A stretch of DNA of 64,000 bases. It comes from VBWE01 sp943372645. Lineage in GTDB: Bacteria; Bacteroidota; Bacteroidia; Palsa-965. The notes under the pieces are model-generated. The model saw only the letters and a program-made list of their open reading frames with translations. It ran no database searches and had not been told where the DNA came from. Both the position numbers and the translations under genes were made by a program. Where the stretch lies: assembly GCA_943372645.1 (NCBI GenBank), contig CALRZN010000002.1:1-64000 (forward strand), given 5' to 3'. This document shows positions 51,475 through 59,853 of this stretch, in pieces (the first letter of the stretch is position 1; the number at the start of each line of letters is the position of its first letter).

Positions 51475-52902
51475 CTAATCTTCTTTTGAACCGTCATCCG
51501 CCATACGTACCATTTTCGGTGTGAACTTCGCCACCACATCAACCAGGTCACGCTGCGCAGCCATAACCGTGTTGATATCCTTGTACGCCATCGGCGCTTC
51601 GTCCAGTCCTGCACCGATCAGTGTTACACCGTGCGCTTTCAGCACATCTTCCATCGCGGTTTTCCCGATGTTTTTGATGGCCTGTGTACGGCTCATCTGG
51701 CGGCCTGCACCGTGTGATGCGGAGTTGATGGAACCGGCTTCTCCTTTTCCGCGCACTAAGAATCCCGGCGCAGTCATCGATCCCGGGATGATACCCATCA
51801 CATCTTTCGATGCCGGGGTAGCACCTTTACGGTGAACGATCACGTCCTGTCCGTTCCAGGTTTCTTTCCAGGCAAAGTTGTGGTGGTTTTCCACTTTCGC
51901 CAGCACGTTTCCGCCAACGGCTTTCGCCAAACGGTTATGAATCACATCGTGACACGCCGAAGCGTAATCACCTGCGAGGTTCATCGCCAGCCAGTATTCC
52001 TGGCCTTCGGCGGAGTTCATATCCAGGTACGCCAGGTTCGATGCTTCCTGCGGCAGTTTACACAGCGACTTGGCCAGCTTGGTGTAGTAACCCGCTACGG
52101 TTGCACCGAATCCGCGCGAACCCGAATGCGACAACAGGGCAAGGTATTTTCCTTTCGCGATTCCGAGCTGCGCATCATCGGTATCGAATTCGATTATACC
52201 CCATTCCACGAAGTGGTTTCCGCCACCCGATGTTCCGAGCTGGTCGGATGCTTTGGTAAACAGGTTTTTGATGAACGGTGTTGCATTGAACCCGTCGTTC
52301 GCCAATATCGCGTGGTCGGCTTTTTCTTTTCCGCGCCATCCCTGTCCTGCACCGAACTTGGTATGTGCAATCAGTTCGCGTTTGTAAATGTTTTCATTCG
52401 CCAGGAAATGATTTTCGGAGATATCGAAAATAGACAGCGCCATACGGCACCCGATATCCACGCCCACACCGTACGGAATTACCGCGTTATGTGTAGCGAG
52501 CACCCCGCCAATCGGCAGGCCGTACCCCTGGTGCGCGTCAGGCATCAGCGCGCCTGCAACAGTTACCGGCAGTTTCATTGCAACGGCCATCTGGTTTTTA
52601 GCACCCTGTTCGATGTTTTCTGTTCCGTATACCGAAAATTCGTCACCGGTTTCTTTCAGCGGAATTTCGGTTTCATCAACGTCGTTTTCTTTTTCAATCA
52701 GGTCAGCTGCAATCGCTTCCAGGATTTCATCATCCAGGAAATTTTCCGGGTACTGAACAACTTTGGTCAGCAGCGCCAGTACTTCGCCGCGATCCATGTT
52801 ACGGTAATGCTTTTCAGCAATACGTATTGCGGTACCGATTGCTTTTCCCTGCGGGTAACCGATTGCGATGAGGTCGTCGCCTTTGATGTTCAGTTTGTTC
52901 AT
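51475..52902 (-). CDS. rtcB: RNA-splicing ligase RtcB
   Basis: About 475 residues; the start is set at the ATG at 52900-52902 (MNKLNIKGDDLIA), as the frame upstream crosses the operator. RtcB joins RNA 2',3'-cyclic phosphate or 3'-phosphate ends to 5'-OH ends, using GTP and Mn. The motifs are all present: GVDIGCRMALSIFD (metal Asp, Cys), TSGGGNHFVEWG, HSGSRGFG, and the guanylylated His in HGAGRQMSRTQA, then LIGAGLDEAPMAYKDI. A palindromic operator (52955-52975) shared with the RING/TerD and WYL genes lies 53 nt upstream, which points to induced rather than constant RNA repair. Monocistronic with its own terminator. Confidence 0.95.
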   Translation of the reverse strand: MNKLNIKGDDLIAIGYPQGKAIGTAIRIAEKHYRNMDRGEVLALLTKVVQYPENFLDDEILEAIAADLIEKENDVDETEIPLKETGDEFSVYGTENIEQGAKNQMAVAMKLPVTVAGALMPDAHQGYGLPIGGVLATHNAVIPYGVGVDIGCRMALSIFDISENHFLANENIYKRELIAHTKFGAGQGWRGKEKADHAILANDGFNATPFIKNLFTKASDQLGTSGGGNHFVEWGIIEFDTDDAQLGIAKGKYLALLSHSGSRGFGATVAGYYTKLAKSLCKLPQEASNLAYLDMNSAEGQEYWLAMNLAGDYASACHDVIHNRLAKAVGGNVLAKVENHHNFAWKETWNGQDVIVHRKGATPASKDVMGIIPGSMTAPGFLVRGKGEAGSINSASHGAGRQMSRTQAIKNIGKTAMEDVLKAHGVTLIGAGLDEAPMAYKDINTVMAAQRDLVDVVAKFTPKMVRMADDGSKED

Positions 52903-52938
52903 GGTTGTAAATTTAATGGTTGTTTTGATTTGATGATG

Positions 52939-52946
52939 CAAACCTC
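52939..52946 (-). promoter_or_regulatory. -7 box of rtcB with shared TTTGCATCATCA
   Basis: On the minus strand GAGGTTTG, with only TTTG matching the consensus. It is followed by CATCATCA so that TTTGCATCATCA (52931-52942) is identical to that of the RING/TerD promoter. It starts 8 nt after the palindromic operator. Confidence 0.5.
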
Positions 52947-52954
52947 TCCATGAA

Positions 52955-52975
52955 CTGCGCAATTGAATTGCGCAG
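52955..52975. promoter_or_regulatory. 21-bp operator CTGCGCA-N7-TGCGCAG, rtcB copy
   Basis: CTGCGCAATT-G-AATTGCGCAG, a perfect 21-bp palindrome. The CTGCGCA/TGCGCAG arms and 21-bp span are the same as at 59854-59874 and 59956-59976. It lies over the expected -33 region of rtcB, suiting an activator or repressor. Confidence 0.75.
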
Positions 52976-53022
52976 ATAAAATTATTTTTTTAAAATTCGC
53001 TATACCGCTGTATGTAAGCGAG

Positions 53023-54198
53023 TTAAAGTTTATTCTTTTTCATCACCGGGATCACCACGCGGTGCGAAAGCCACCTGAAAAAACGCCAGGGCAGTTGTTG
53101 CGTCCATTTTAAATGGGCGGTATAAACAAGGTTGTATTCAATTGCCGCTTCGGCACCACGCGTTTGTTTAAACCGCGAAGCACCGGAACTCATGTTAAAA
53201 ACAACCTGCATGCGTTCTGCTTCTTTTATGGCGCGCAGAACAATCATGCGGAAAAGCCCTGTTGCTGCCGGGTACGAAAAATCGTAGCCCACAAACGGAT
53301 TGGTCAATACGCCATCGCGCACAAAAAAACCGACCATTGCAACAATTTTCCCGTTGTGCCGGAACACCTGGAACTGCAGAATACCCGTGGCCTGCGCATG
53401 ACGTACAAACGCAAGCGTGAACTGCGGATTGATGGCGGAGTATTTGTTAATGTACAATGTGTCGTACAACGATTTCAGTACGGGCAGTTCGGCTTCGGTA
53501 ATTGTTTCTGCGGTTGTCCATTCAAATTCCTGCAATTGCCGAAACAGCTTTTCATCGTTTTTAAAATCGGTTCGCTTTGTGTACGTATTATTCCTGTAAT
53601 CTACAATGTACACCTGCCGGCTCAGCAGGTCGTGAAACCCGGCGCTTTTTAAATGCTGCAGCAGCGTTGCATTCAGCCGTTCATTCACCGAACGGAAAAC
53701 GATGGCCCTGCCGGGATAATGTGCGCAGAGTAAATCACGAAGCTGCTGCAACTGTGCGTGATCAAATTCATGATACAGGTTGGTGGAAAGCAACCAGTTG
53801 TTGACATACACTACACGGTCGAACCGGCAGGCTTTACAAAACACACCGGCGATACTTAAAATCAGTTTGGCCGCAATACGGAAAACGGGCTTGCGCGGAA
53901 ACTCGATATCCATTTCCTTTTTCGCGTAGCGGATGTATTGCGCATACGGCGAACACACATACGAATTGGCACGCGCGCCTGTATTCCCAAGCACCAGGGG
54001 CAGCAGGAATTCACCGAAAACGAGCACGGCCACTTCGCAATCGGCGTTTTGAATATACGTTTGCGGATTACCGGTGATGAGCGGCAGCAGGAACTGTTTT
54101 GCATACGCTCCGTCTTTGTAAGCGTCCCAGTTCAGTGCGGCGATATTTTCACGGTTGTAAATCTTCACGGCATTGTATTTATCGGTTCGCCGTTCCAT
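53023..54198 (-). CDS. GNAT-fold N-acetyltransferase-like protein
   Basis: A 391-residue protein whose start overlaps the ATP-grasp gene by 34 nt. About 225-350 looks like a GNAT/FemAB-type domain (LFRQLQEFEWTTAETITEAELPVLKSLYDTLYI, FQVFRHNGKIVAMVGFFVRDGVLTNPFVGYDF, GLFRMIVLRAIKEAERM). The first half is unassigned (HEFDHAQLQQLRDLLCAHYPGRAIVFRSVNERLN). Basic end KKNKL. Its acceptor may be a product of the ATP-grasp partner. It is translated after that gene and is probably coupled to it. Confidence 0.65.
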   Translation of the reverse strand: MERRTDKYNAVKIYNRENIAALNWDAYKDGAYAKQFLLPLITGNPQTYIQNADCEVAVLVFGEFLLPLVLGNTGARANSYVCSPYAQYIRYAKKEMDIEFPRKPVFRIAAKLILSIAGVFCKACRFDRVVYVNNWLLSTNLYHEFDHAQLQQLRDLLCAHYPGRAIVFRSVNERLNATLLQHLKSAGFHDLLSRQVYIVDYRNNTYTKRTDFKNDEKLFRQLQEFEWTTAETITEAELPVLKSLYDTLYINKYSAINPQFTLAFVRHAQATGILQFQVFRHNGKIVAMVGFFVRDGVLTNPFVGYDFSYPAATGLFRMIVLRAIKEAERMQVVFNMSSGASRFKQTRGAEAAIEYNLVYTAHLKWTQQLPWRFFRWLSHRVVIPVMKKNKL

Positions 54199-55268
54199 TC
54201 GATATCGCAGGTGGTGGCGCCCAGCAGCGAGGTGCGGTAACGGAATTTACGGAAAACAAATTCCGCAAAGGCCAGCGGTTGCAGCAACGCAGGCAGCGGG
54301 TCGCGGCGGCTGAACACGGCATCGTTTGCGCGGCGCACTTTTTTGCTGAACAACTTTCCCGGTTTTAAAAACGCAAGCACTGTTTTCAGTGCATATTCTT
54401 TTTCTCCCGGAAAAATAATTTCGTCATCATCCAGCCATGCATCTGCAAGCCTTCCGCGCAGCAAATGAACGCCGCTGGTGCCGCGCGGATTGCACTCAAT
54501 CACATACGGCGTTCCGCTGCTGTCAACAATCACATCAAACGAAAGCTGCCCGGTGTAGTTTATTTTTTTTCCGAAGGCGGCCACCTGCCGGAACACTTGT
54601 TCGTTCATGCATTTTTCAAAAAAGATGCCCGCCCCTTTCCCGGCCCTGTACAGCGGATGATAGGCTGCAAACGCTTTTAAACGGCCTTCGTTCCAGCTGC
54701 TGTACACACAAATTTCTTTCCCGGCAATTCGTTTTTGTGCAACCCAGTTCGTTTTTTCCTTTTCCGGGAAATGTGTCGCCGTTATTTTTTTACCGATGAT
54801 TGTTGCTGCTGCAAAGCGGGAATAACACGGCTTGAAAACATACACTTCGCTGTTGTGCCAGCCTGTAAAATCAGTCAGCAATACCGTTTCCGGAAACGTA
54901 AAGGCTGCCGCTGCATACTTCGTAAATTCCAGTTTGTGATGCAGGCTGTTCATACATTCCAGGTCAGCGGTCCACGTTTTGCAGGCAAATGAATCACGTA
55001 ATGCTGCAACGTAAAATGTTTCTTCGCAGGTGGGAATGAGGTGCGTAACCTGTTCTGTTTTGATGATCTGCTGCAATGCGGCGGCGAATGCTTCCGTATG
55101 AAACCGGGGCGAAGGAACACGATAATAATTGGCTGCGGCATTGCTCCATCGTGCCAGCGGCATGTGCATACTGTCGGCAAGTATTACACGGTGTCCCCTG
55201 CTTTGAAACGCACGCGCCAGTTCAAGGGCAACCGGGGCACGTGCACCGGTAAGAAGTATCGTTTCCAT
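54165..55268 (-). CDS. ATP-grasp ligase-like protein
   Basis: A 367-residue protein. An N-terminal NAD-like fold (METILLTGARAPVALELARAFQSRGHRVILADSMHMPLARW) is followed by the ATP-grasp part: EFTKYAAAAFTFPETVLLTDFTGWHNSEVYVFKPCYSRFAAAT binds ATP, and VIVDSSGTPYVIECNPRGTSGVHLL has the metal-binding Glu and Asn. Such enzymes join carboxylates to amines via acyl-phosphates. The product is unknown. The overlapping GNAT gene suggests a two-step modification. It lies 48 nt from the V4R kinase gene, same strand. Confidence 0.8.
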   Translation of the reverse strand: METILLTGARAPVALELARAFQSRGHRVILADSMHMPLARWSNAAANYYRVPSPRFHTEAFAAALQQIIKTEQVTHLIPTCEETFYVAALRDSFACKTWTADLECMNSLHHKLEFTKYAAAAFTFPETVLLTDFTGWHNSEVYVFKPCYSRFAAATIIGKKITATHFPEKEKTNWVAQKRIAGKEICVYSSWNEGRLKAFAAYHPLYRAGKGAGIFFEKCMNEQVFRQVAAFGKKINYTGQLSFDVIVDSSGTPYVIECNPRGTSGVHLLRGRLADAWLDDDEIIFPGEKEYALKTVLAFLKPGKLFSKKVRRANDAVFSRRDPLPALLQPLAFAEFVFRKFRYRTSLLGATTCDIEWNGEPINTMP

Positions 55269-55316
55269 CAGCAGGCGCTTTGTGATTTCACTGTTCGCGT
55301 TTTACAGCAACGGTTT

Positions 55317-56774
55317 TCACGTTTCCGCCTGAAAACGGAAATTGTAACAATATCCCTTTTCCGATTGCAGTTCCATCGTGCCTCCGAGCTGGTCAATAAG
55401 CAGGCGGATCAGTTCTGCGCCAAACGTTGCTTCGCCCGGTGCATCTGTCTTTGCTGCGGATGAACCAATGCCGTCGTCAGCAACAAAAAGTCCGATCTCA
55501 TTTGCATCGTGCAAAGTAATGCAGATGGTTATCATGCCTTTGTCTCGGCCGGGAAAAGCATACTTGATGGCGTTTGTAATAATTTCATTAACGAGCAACC
55601 CGATGGGAATGGCCTGGTCAATTTTAAGCGTTACCGGTTTGGCTGGTCGTTCAATGCGGAAGGACAGTTTTGTCTCCGGCTTTTCAAGCGTCTGCACCGC
55701 AAAGTCACCAACACTTTGCAGGTAATCGGCCAGGTCAACCGCGCCGAGATTCGACTGGTACAGTTTTTCATGCACCAGTGCCATGGTTTTGATGCGGCCC
55801 TGTATGCCGTCTATCAGCTGGCCGATGCGCGGATGTTCAATAAACGACGACTGCAGGTTGAGCAGGCTCGAAATAATCTGCAGGTTATTTTTTACGCGGT
55901 GATGAATTTCCCTGAGCAGTATTTCTTTTTCGCGCAGCGCCAGGCGGATTTTTTCTTCGGCCTGTTTGCGTTCAAAAAACATCGGCACATCGTACACCTT
56001 GGGTTTGCCTGTTGGTTGCGACGATTTTTCAAGATACGAACCGATGCGGTCGGGTGGCGCCATTATAAAAGTACAGTTGGCATCGCCGCGTGCACGGCAC
56101 GAAATTTCTACTGCCGTAAGCGGAATGCCGAAACTGGCTTCGCACCAGCCCGAGCTGTAGGCCGCATTCATAATACAAACCGGAAATTCAGCGGTTTTGC
56201 CTTTCCGTATCCAGCTGTCGGCCTCAAATGAAAACGGGTGATTGTATTTCAGGAAAAAGTGTTCATCGGCCGACGGATTCGATTCCGGCAGAATGTCAAC
56301 AAACGCCCAGCCGGAGTATGCAAAATGAACCGGACCTGCTGACAGCTTTTCTACCGGGTCGCTCAGGTTCATCATGCGGTGAAAGTTGTGCGCATCTTCC
56401 AGCCCGATTACGTGCGCAATATCGAAAAGGAAATTTTTTCCGATGGCTATCGCCTCTTCTTTTCCGCGGTCGGCATACAGATCGAGCAGCTTGTGAAAAA
56501 AATCGATGGAAAGCGTGGCGGCGCGAACCAGTACGTAACGGTCGCCGTTTATTTCAATGGTTCCCTGTTCGGGACGAAAATCAATGTCGTTGAAATAGGC
56601 CTTTACCGTTTCCTGTGCTTTATCGAATATCGGTTTAAAATGTTCCGGAACGGATACCGTTTGTCCCGTTTGCGCAAAACGGGAAATCGTCTCGCGCAGC
56701 GTTTTGTTTTCCTGCTCCAGCTCCGCAATGCGTTTCCGCAGCGCCGTTTCGCTTTCCGTTGTATTGGCCTCCAT
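55317..56774 (-). CDS. Cytoplasmic sensor histidine kinase with V4R domain
   Basis: A 485-residue protein with no membrane helices. A coiled coil (about 7-35) is followed by a V4R sensor region, about 60-260, ending AYSSGWCEASFGIPLTAVEISCRARGDANCTFIMAPPD, whose Cys residues may bind a small hydrophobic ligand or metal. The phosphoacceptor is in LREIHHRVKNNLQIISSLLNLQSSF (HisKA_2/HWE-type), and ATP binding is by LVNEIITNAIKYAFPGRD and ADDGIGSS. No response regulator lies beside it. V4R domains are found in sensors of aromatic compounds, which is only a hint here. Confidence 0.88.
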   Translation of the reverse strand: MEANTTESETALRKRIAELEQENKTLRETISRFAQTGQTVSVPEHFKPIFDKAQETVKAYFNDIDFRPEQGTIEINGDRYVLVRAATLSIDFFHKLLDLYADRGKEEAIAIGKNFLFDIAHVIGLEDAHNFHRMMNLSDPVEKLSAGPVHFAYSGWAFVDILPESNPSADEHFFLKYNHPFSFEADSWIRKGKTAEFPVCIMNAAYSSGWCEASFGIPLTAVEISCRARGDANCTFIMAPPDRIGSYLEKSSQPTGKPKVYDVPMFFERKQAEEKIRLALREKEILLREIHHRVKNNLQIISSLLNLQSSFIEHPRIGQLIDGIQGRIKTMALVHEKLYQSNLGAVDLADYLQSVGDFAVQTLEKPETKLSFRIERPAKPVTLKIDQAIPIGLLVNEIITNAIKYAFPGRDKGMITICITLHDANEIGLFVADDGIGSSAAKTDAPGEATFGAELIRLLIDQLGGTMELQSEKGYCYNFRFQAET

Positions 56775-56840
56775 GCCGACAATTTAGAAATTTGTCAGCA
56801 ATACATCGTAATCCTTCGCTTCAAATTATAAGCGGATTTC

Positions 56841-56930
56841 AAAAAAGAAGCCCGGTGGTTGAGAAAAACGGCTGAATTTGTATCAATTAATCGGATTGAT
56901 TCATTCAACGATCTGGCCGGGCTCTTTTTT
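56841..56930. terminator. Long bidirectional hairpin terminator
   Basis: AGCCCGG (56849-56855) pairs with CCGGGCT (56917-56923) around a long loop that holds the smaller pairs GTTGA/TCAAC and ATCAAT/ATTGAT. An A-run precedes it and T6 follows, so it can act on both strands, although the closing stem is short. Confidence 0.5.
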
Positions 56931-56979
56931 AATCCTTTTTACACTTCCAAACTATTTTTGAAACAACAAAAAGTGCGTG

Positions 56980-57197
56980 GTCAGTTCGGATGCCGTGCGG
57001 GATGGATGGTGTAATGGAAGGTGTATCGAGAACGTGCGGGAGGAGGCCAGCGCACGTTCTCGATACATTTCTTACTGATGAAAAATCAGTAAGAAACACG
57101 CGAACTGACTGCCCGCAATAATTTAAATGGATTACAACTCCGATACATTTTTTACTGATGAAAAATCAGTAAGAAACACTCGAACTGACTGCCCGCA
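56980..57197. repeat. Compound CAGTTCG repeat array with 57-nt direct repeat
   Basis: GTCAGTTCG (56980-56988) pairs with CGAACTGAC (57101-57109). Inside, TGTATCGAGAACGTGCG (57022-57038) faces its complement at 57051-57067, and TTTCTTACTGAT (57068-57079) faces ATCAGTAAGAAA (57085-57096). The 57-nt unit at 57061-57117 is repeated at 57141-57197 with only two differences. The core resembles the scoA-scoB hairpin. Between 56775 and 57309 there is no gene. Confidence 0.7.
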
Positions 57198-57259
57198 AAT
57201 AAATAAAACATTCCGGAGTTTATGAGCATCCTATTTCAGGCAGGAACACGTTCTGTAAA

Positions 57260-57300
57260 ATGAAAACCCCCGGATCGTATAATACAAATCCGGGGGTTCA
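57260..57300 (-). terminator. Terminator of the RING/TerD gene
   Basis: ACCCCCGGAT (57266-57275) and ATCCGGGGGT (57288-57297), a 10-bp stem lying just past the stop; a short T-rich stretch follows on the minus strand. Confidence 0.65.
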
Positions 57301-57309
57301 TACGGGTTA

Positions 57310-59541
57310 TCAGTCAACAAGCAGTTGGGTAACTGCGGCGGTGTTCCGCGCCCACTGCGTGGTATATACTTCGTCCGCATCGGGCACATCGGTTATCCAG
57401 AGTCCCTGCGCATCTGCCTTCACCTGCAGCAGCGTACCGATGCTCAGTTTGCTGTTCAGCTTTCCGAGCAGGTCGTACACGGTACGGAACGACAGGTTTG
57501 CAGCAAGCTGGCCACCGAACGGCATTTCGAGCCAGATCACTTCACCTTGTTCCACATCAAGCACACCAAACACGAGTCCCTTGCCCAGGGAGCTGGTGAT
57601 GCGCACCTGGTGCTGTACACACGAGGGGTCATAAGCCACGCCGGTTGTTTCCGAAATCTTCATGTGGTGTTCGCTGTTCATCCAGCCTACCACCATGTTC
57701 GGGGTCATGCTTCCGTTGCTGTACGCATTGCAGGTAAACACCACGAACTTTGCATGTGCTGCGCGCAGCTGTTGCAGGTTGATTTCGATGTATTCTGCAG
57801 TTCCCACCATGTGCGGGATGCTGCGGATATCGCCGCTGTGTTTGCAGCCGGTTGCAGTGAGCTGGTGAAACGCGCACAGTTCAACATGGCCTTTAAACAC
57901 AACCTGGCAGCTCAGGTCCATATCCAGGTGCTGTGCTTTCATGCCGGTTCCCCATTGCATGAAGAGGCGCACACGATCACCATCCACCGGGAAACGGGTT
58001 CCCATCAGCGCCGATGGCAGGTCCTGCACATTGTCGCTGCGGTCGCCGATGGATACCGGGATGTTGAACAGGCCCGGTTCAATGTACATGGACGTGTTTG
58101 TGTTTTCAATGGCCGCGAAACGTTTCTTCATGGCCAGGATACACAACCCGCTCACGGCATCTTTCATCGCGTCGAGCTGTTCGTCGCTGTAAATTTCGAG
58201 CATGGCGTTTCCCGCAATGTTCTTGGCGTTTCCACCAAGCGGTTTCACGGTACGCCCCGATTTATCGAAGTAACGCGCTGCATACATGTTGAGTGTAAAT
58301 ACCAGGCGTGCCGGTACTTTATCAATCACTTCTGCAAATGCGGCAACGGCTTCATCAGCACCAAACCACAGCATGTTGGCAAACAGCGAACGTGCAAACA
58401 GGCCCGGACGTTGTTTCAGCAGTGCAAATGTTTCATCGGCCTGCGCACGCAGACGGAAGTGGTTTACACGGCCCTGCCATACGTCGTAACGTTCGTTGTA
58501 GAAAACATCAAGTACGTCGCGCAGCTTTTCGAAACCGGCGCGCTTGCTGTATTCCGCCAGGCGCAGGGCGCGGATAAAACGCACCCACATGTTTCGCTTC
58601 GGGTGCATGATTTCGCACATTTTTTCGGCCGGCAGTTCCATTGCATTCAGCCAGCCTGCAGTCATTGTGCATTCTTTCCGTGAGAAGCGCAGTTTTAGCG
58701 CTGCAATCGAACGAAATTTTGCCTGGTTAGGATTTCCGTTTGCATAAACAATATGCACATTGTTCCGTGTGTGTCGTTTAATGATGGTTTTCGGTTCAAT
58801 GATTTGCAGGAACCCGGTATGCTTGTACCAGAGGTAACGCATCACGTCGGTAGGCGATGTGAGTATGGCCTGTGCTTTTTCCGGTTCACCGGCCTGCACG
58901 TACAGGTCAATTACGGTCATCAGGGTTTCTTTCATACCCACGTTCACTTCCGGCAGCGGCAATTCCTTCATCAGCATTTTCAGCGAATCAATCTGCGTAG
59001 CATCCAGCGCGGTTTTCGAGCGGAGCAGGTCAGCGAAGTATGTGGCTGCTTCCTTTTCAGTCCACAGGTCGAGCACTTTCTTTTTGCTTCCCTGGTTCAG
59101 CAATACCAGTTTGTTGGTTTCAAACGGGGTACCACAGAACGGGCAACCGTTGTAACGCTCCAGCGGAAATGTACCGTGCGGGATGATGTGTCCGCAGGCC
59201 AGGGTTGTACCGCGTGCTTTAAACACGTTGGCGAAAAACGTCATGATGTGATCGGTAGCCGATTCACCGGTTGGGGTATCCCAGCCTTTCACCAGCGGGG
59301 TCCAGTTTTTATTTACACCGGTCAGGGTTTTCAGCCGGTTCAATACCTGCAGGTGATACGCAGGGCTGGTTTGGTTGAGTGCATGCAACAGGTCTTCCGA
59401 AACCTGGAAGCCAAGTTTGGAAATGTTTGCAACCAGCACGGCAGTTGGTCCTGCCAGGGTTGTGCGGTTTGCAGTTTGTGCTTCAGCAGGAACAAACAGG
59501 GCTTGCTGGCGGAAGGCTACGGTTAACAGGGTGGTGTTCAT
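57310..59541 (-). CDS. RING-like/TerD-like protein of the MXAN_6230/SCO0854 type
   Basis: A 743-residue protein. A zinc-binding treble-clef/RING-like segment lies at about 114-138: CGH (Cys116, His118), His122, CPFC (Cys133, Cys136). The middle (about 160-480) is an all-alpha region that looks like a solenoid. The C-terminal part has TerD-type signposts: LDMDLS (539-544), HSGD (568-571) and EYIEINL (583-589). This plan matches the bacterial RING-domain family MXAN_6230/SCO0854, whose function is not known. A related operator links it to rtcB and the WYL gene. The leader of about 280 nt holds three copies of one hairpin. It is probably expressed as an RNA- or stress-response component. Confidence 0.75.
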   Translation of the reverse strand: MNTTLLTVAFRQQALFVPAEAQTANRTTLAGPTAVLVANISKLGFQVSEDLLHALNQTSPAYHLQVLNRLKTLTGVNKNWTPLVKGWDTPTGESATDHIMTFFANVFKARGTTLACGHIIPHGTFPLERYNGCPFCGTPFETNKLVLLNQGSKKKVLDLWTEKEAATYFADLLRSKTALDATQIDSLKMLMKELPLPEVNVGMKETLMTVIDLYVQAGEPEKAQAILTSPTDVMRYLWYKHTGFLQIIEPKTIIKRHTRNNVHIVYANGNPNQAKFRSIAALKLRFSRKECTMTAGWLNAMELPAEKMCEIMHPKRNMWVRFIRALRLAEYSKRAGFEKLRDVLDVFYNERYDVWQGRVNHFRLRAQADETFALLKQRPGLFARSLFANMLWFGADEAVAAFAEVIDKVPARLVFTLNMYAARYFDKSGRTVKPLGGNAKNIAGNAMLEIYSDEQLDAMKDAVSGLCILAMKKRFAAIENTNTSMYIEPGLFNIPVSIGDRSDNVQDLPSALMGTRFPVDGDRVRLFMQWGTGMKAQHLDMDLSCQVVFKGHVELCAFHQLTATGCKHSGDIRSIPHMVGTAEYIEINLQQLRAAHAKFVVFTCNAYSNGSMTPNMVVGWMNSEHHMKISETTGVAYDPSCVQHQVRITSSLGKGLVFGVLDVEQGEVIWLEMPFGGQLAANLSFRTVYDLLGKLNSKLSIGTLLQVKADAQGLWITDVPDADEVYTTQWARNTAAVTQLLVD

Positions 59542-59560
59542 GGGTGTTGTTTTTAAAAGT

Positions 59561-59612
59561 GGTAATTGCAGTGCTGTTTTTTTAGGGAAAAAGAAGTAAG
59601 CACAGCTTGACC
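59561..59612 (-). repeat. Leader hairpin unit 3
   Basis: RNA sense: a 14-nt 5' strand GGUCAAGCUGUGCU, a 23-nt loop starting UACUUCU and a 15-nt 3' strand AGCACUGCAAUUACC. Pairs: GGU/ACC, AA/UU, GC/GC, GUGCU/AGCAC; a bulged C4, an AA bulge and one U-U. It ends 19 nt before the ATG. Confidence 0.65.
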
Positions 59613-59637
59613 AGTTTAACTTTATTTAATTATTCAA

Positions 59638-59689
59638 GGTAATCCAGAAACTGCTTTATTCCAAAAAGAGAAGTAAGTTGCTGTTGACC
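59638..59689 (-). repeat. Leader hairpin unit 2
   Basis: RNA sense: 5' strand GGUCAACAGCAACU, 23-nt loop starting UACUUCU, 3' strand AGUUUCUGGAUUACC. Pairs: GGU/ACC, AA/UU, CAG/CUG, AACU/AGUU (12 bp); bulged C4, GA bulge and one C-U mismatch. Confidence 0.65.
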
Positions 59690-59765
59690 TTGTTATTTTT
59701 TAAACAGCCTGCAGCGGTAGTTTACCGGTGCTAAGCTGTTGTTGATTTTAAAAAAAAAATCAGGC

Positions 59766-59824
59766 GGTAATTGAAAAAGTGCGTTTTCTACCAAAGAGAG
59801 TTTAGAAGTAACTTAATCTTGACC
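59766..59824 (-). repeat. Leader hairpin unit 1
   Basis: RNA sense: 5' strand GGUCAAGAUUAAGU, 30-nt loop starting UACUUCU, 3' strand ACUUUUUCAAUUACC. Pairs: GGU/ACC, AA/UU, GA/UC, AAGU/ACUU; bulged C4, AA bulge and two U-U. It begins only a few nt after the expected transcription start. Confidence 0.65.
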
Positions 59825-59836
59825 GTTCTGATGATG

Positions 59837-59844
59837 CAAAGATG
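59837..59844 (-). promoter_or_regulatory. -7 box of the RING/TerD gene with shared TTTGCATCATCA
   Basis: On the minus strand CATCTTTG, one base from TAnnTTTG, running into TTTGCATCATCA (59829-59840), identical to the rtcB promoter. It is 9 nt after the operator and gives a leader of about 280 nt. Confidence 0.55.
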
Positions 59845-59853
59845 TTTGTGCAA

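Larger units (their letters stand above)
59561..59824 (-). ncRNA. Leader RNA with three copies of a covarying hairpin
   Basis: The leader between the promoter (near 59837) and the ATG at 59541 holds three imperfect copies of a hairpin at 59766-59824, 59638-59689 and 59561-59612. Each has a 14-nt 5' strand beginning GGUCAA, a loop beginning UACUUCU and a 15-nt 3' strand ending in UUACC. The stem bases differ between copies but still pair (AACU/AGUU, GUGCU/AGCAC, AAGU/ACUU; CAG/CUG, GC/GC, GA/UC), and all three keep a bulged C and a 2-nt purine bulge. The U1-U2 spacer has a separate GC-rich hairpin (AACAGC/GCUGUU with CGGUA/UACCG). It could be a processed RNA, an RNA target for RtcB or a translational control element. 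Confidence 0.65.

Noticed and set aside
52931..52975. Possible sigma54 promoter upstream of rtcB, as in E. coli rtcBA
   Set aside because: The GG and GC elements are 8 nt apart rather than 10, the RING/TerD promoter has no GG at all, and no RtcR-like activator is present in the window.
57061..57197. Insertion sequence remnant
   Set aside because: No transposase fragment, no target duplication found, and the units are only short hairpins.
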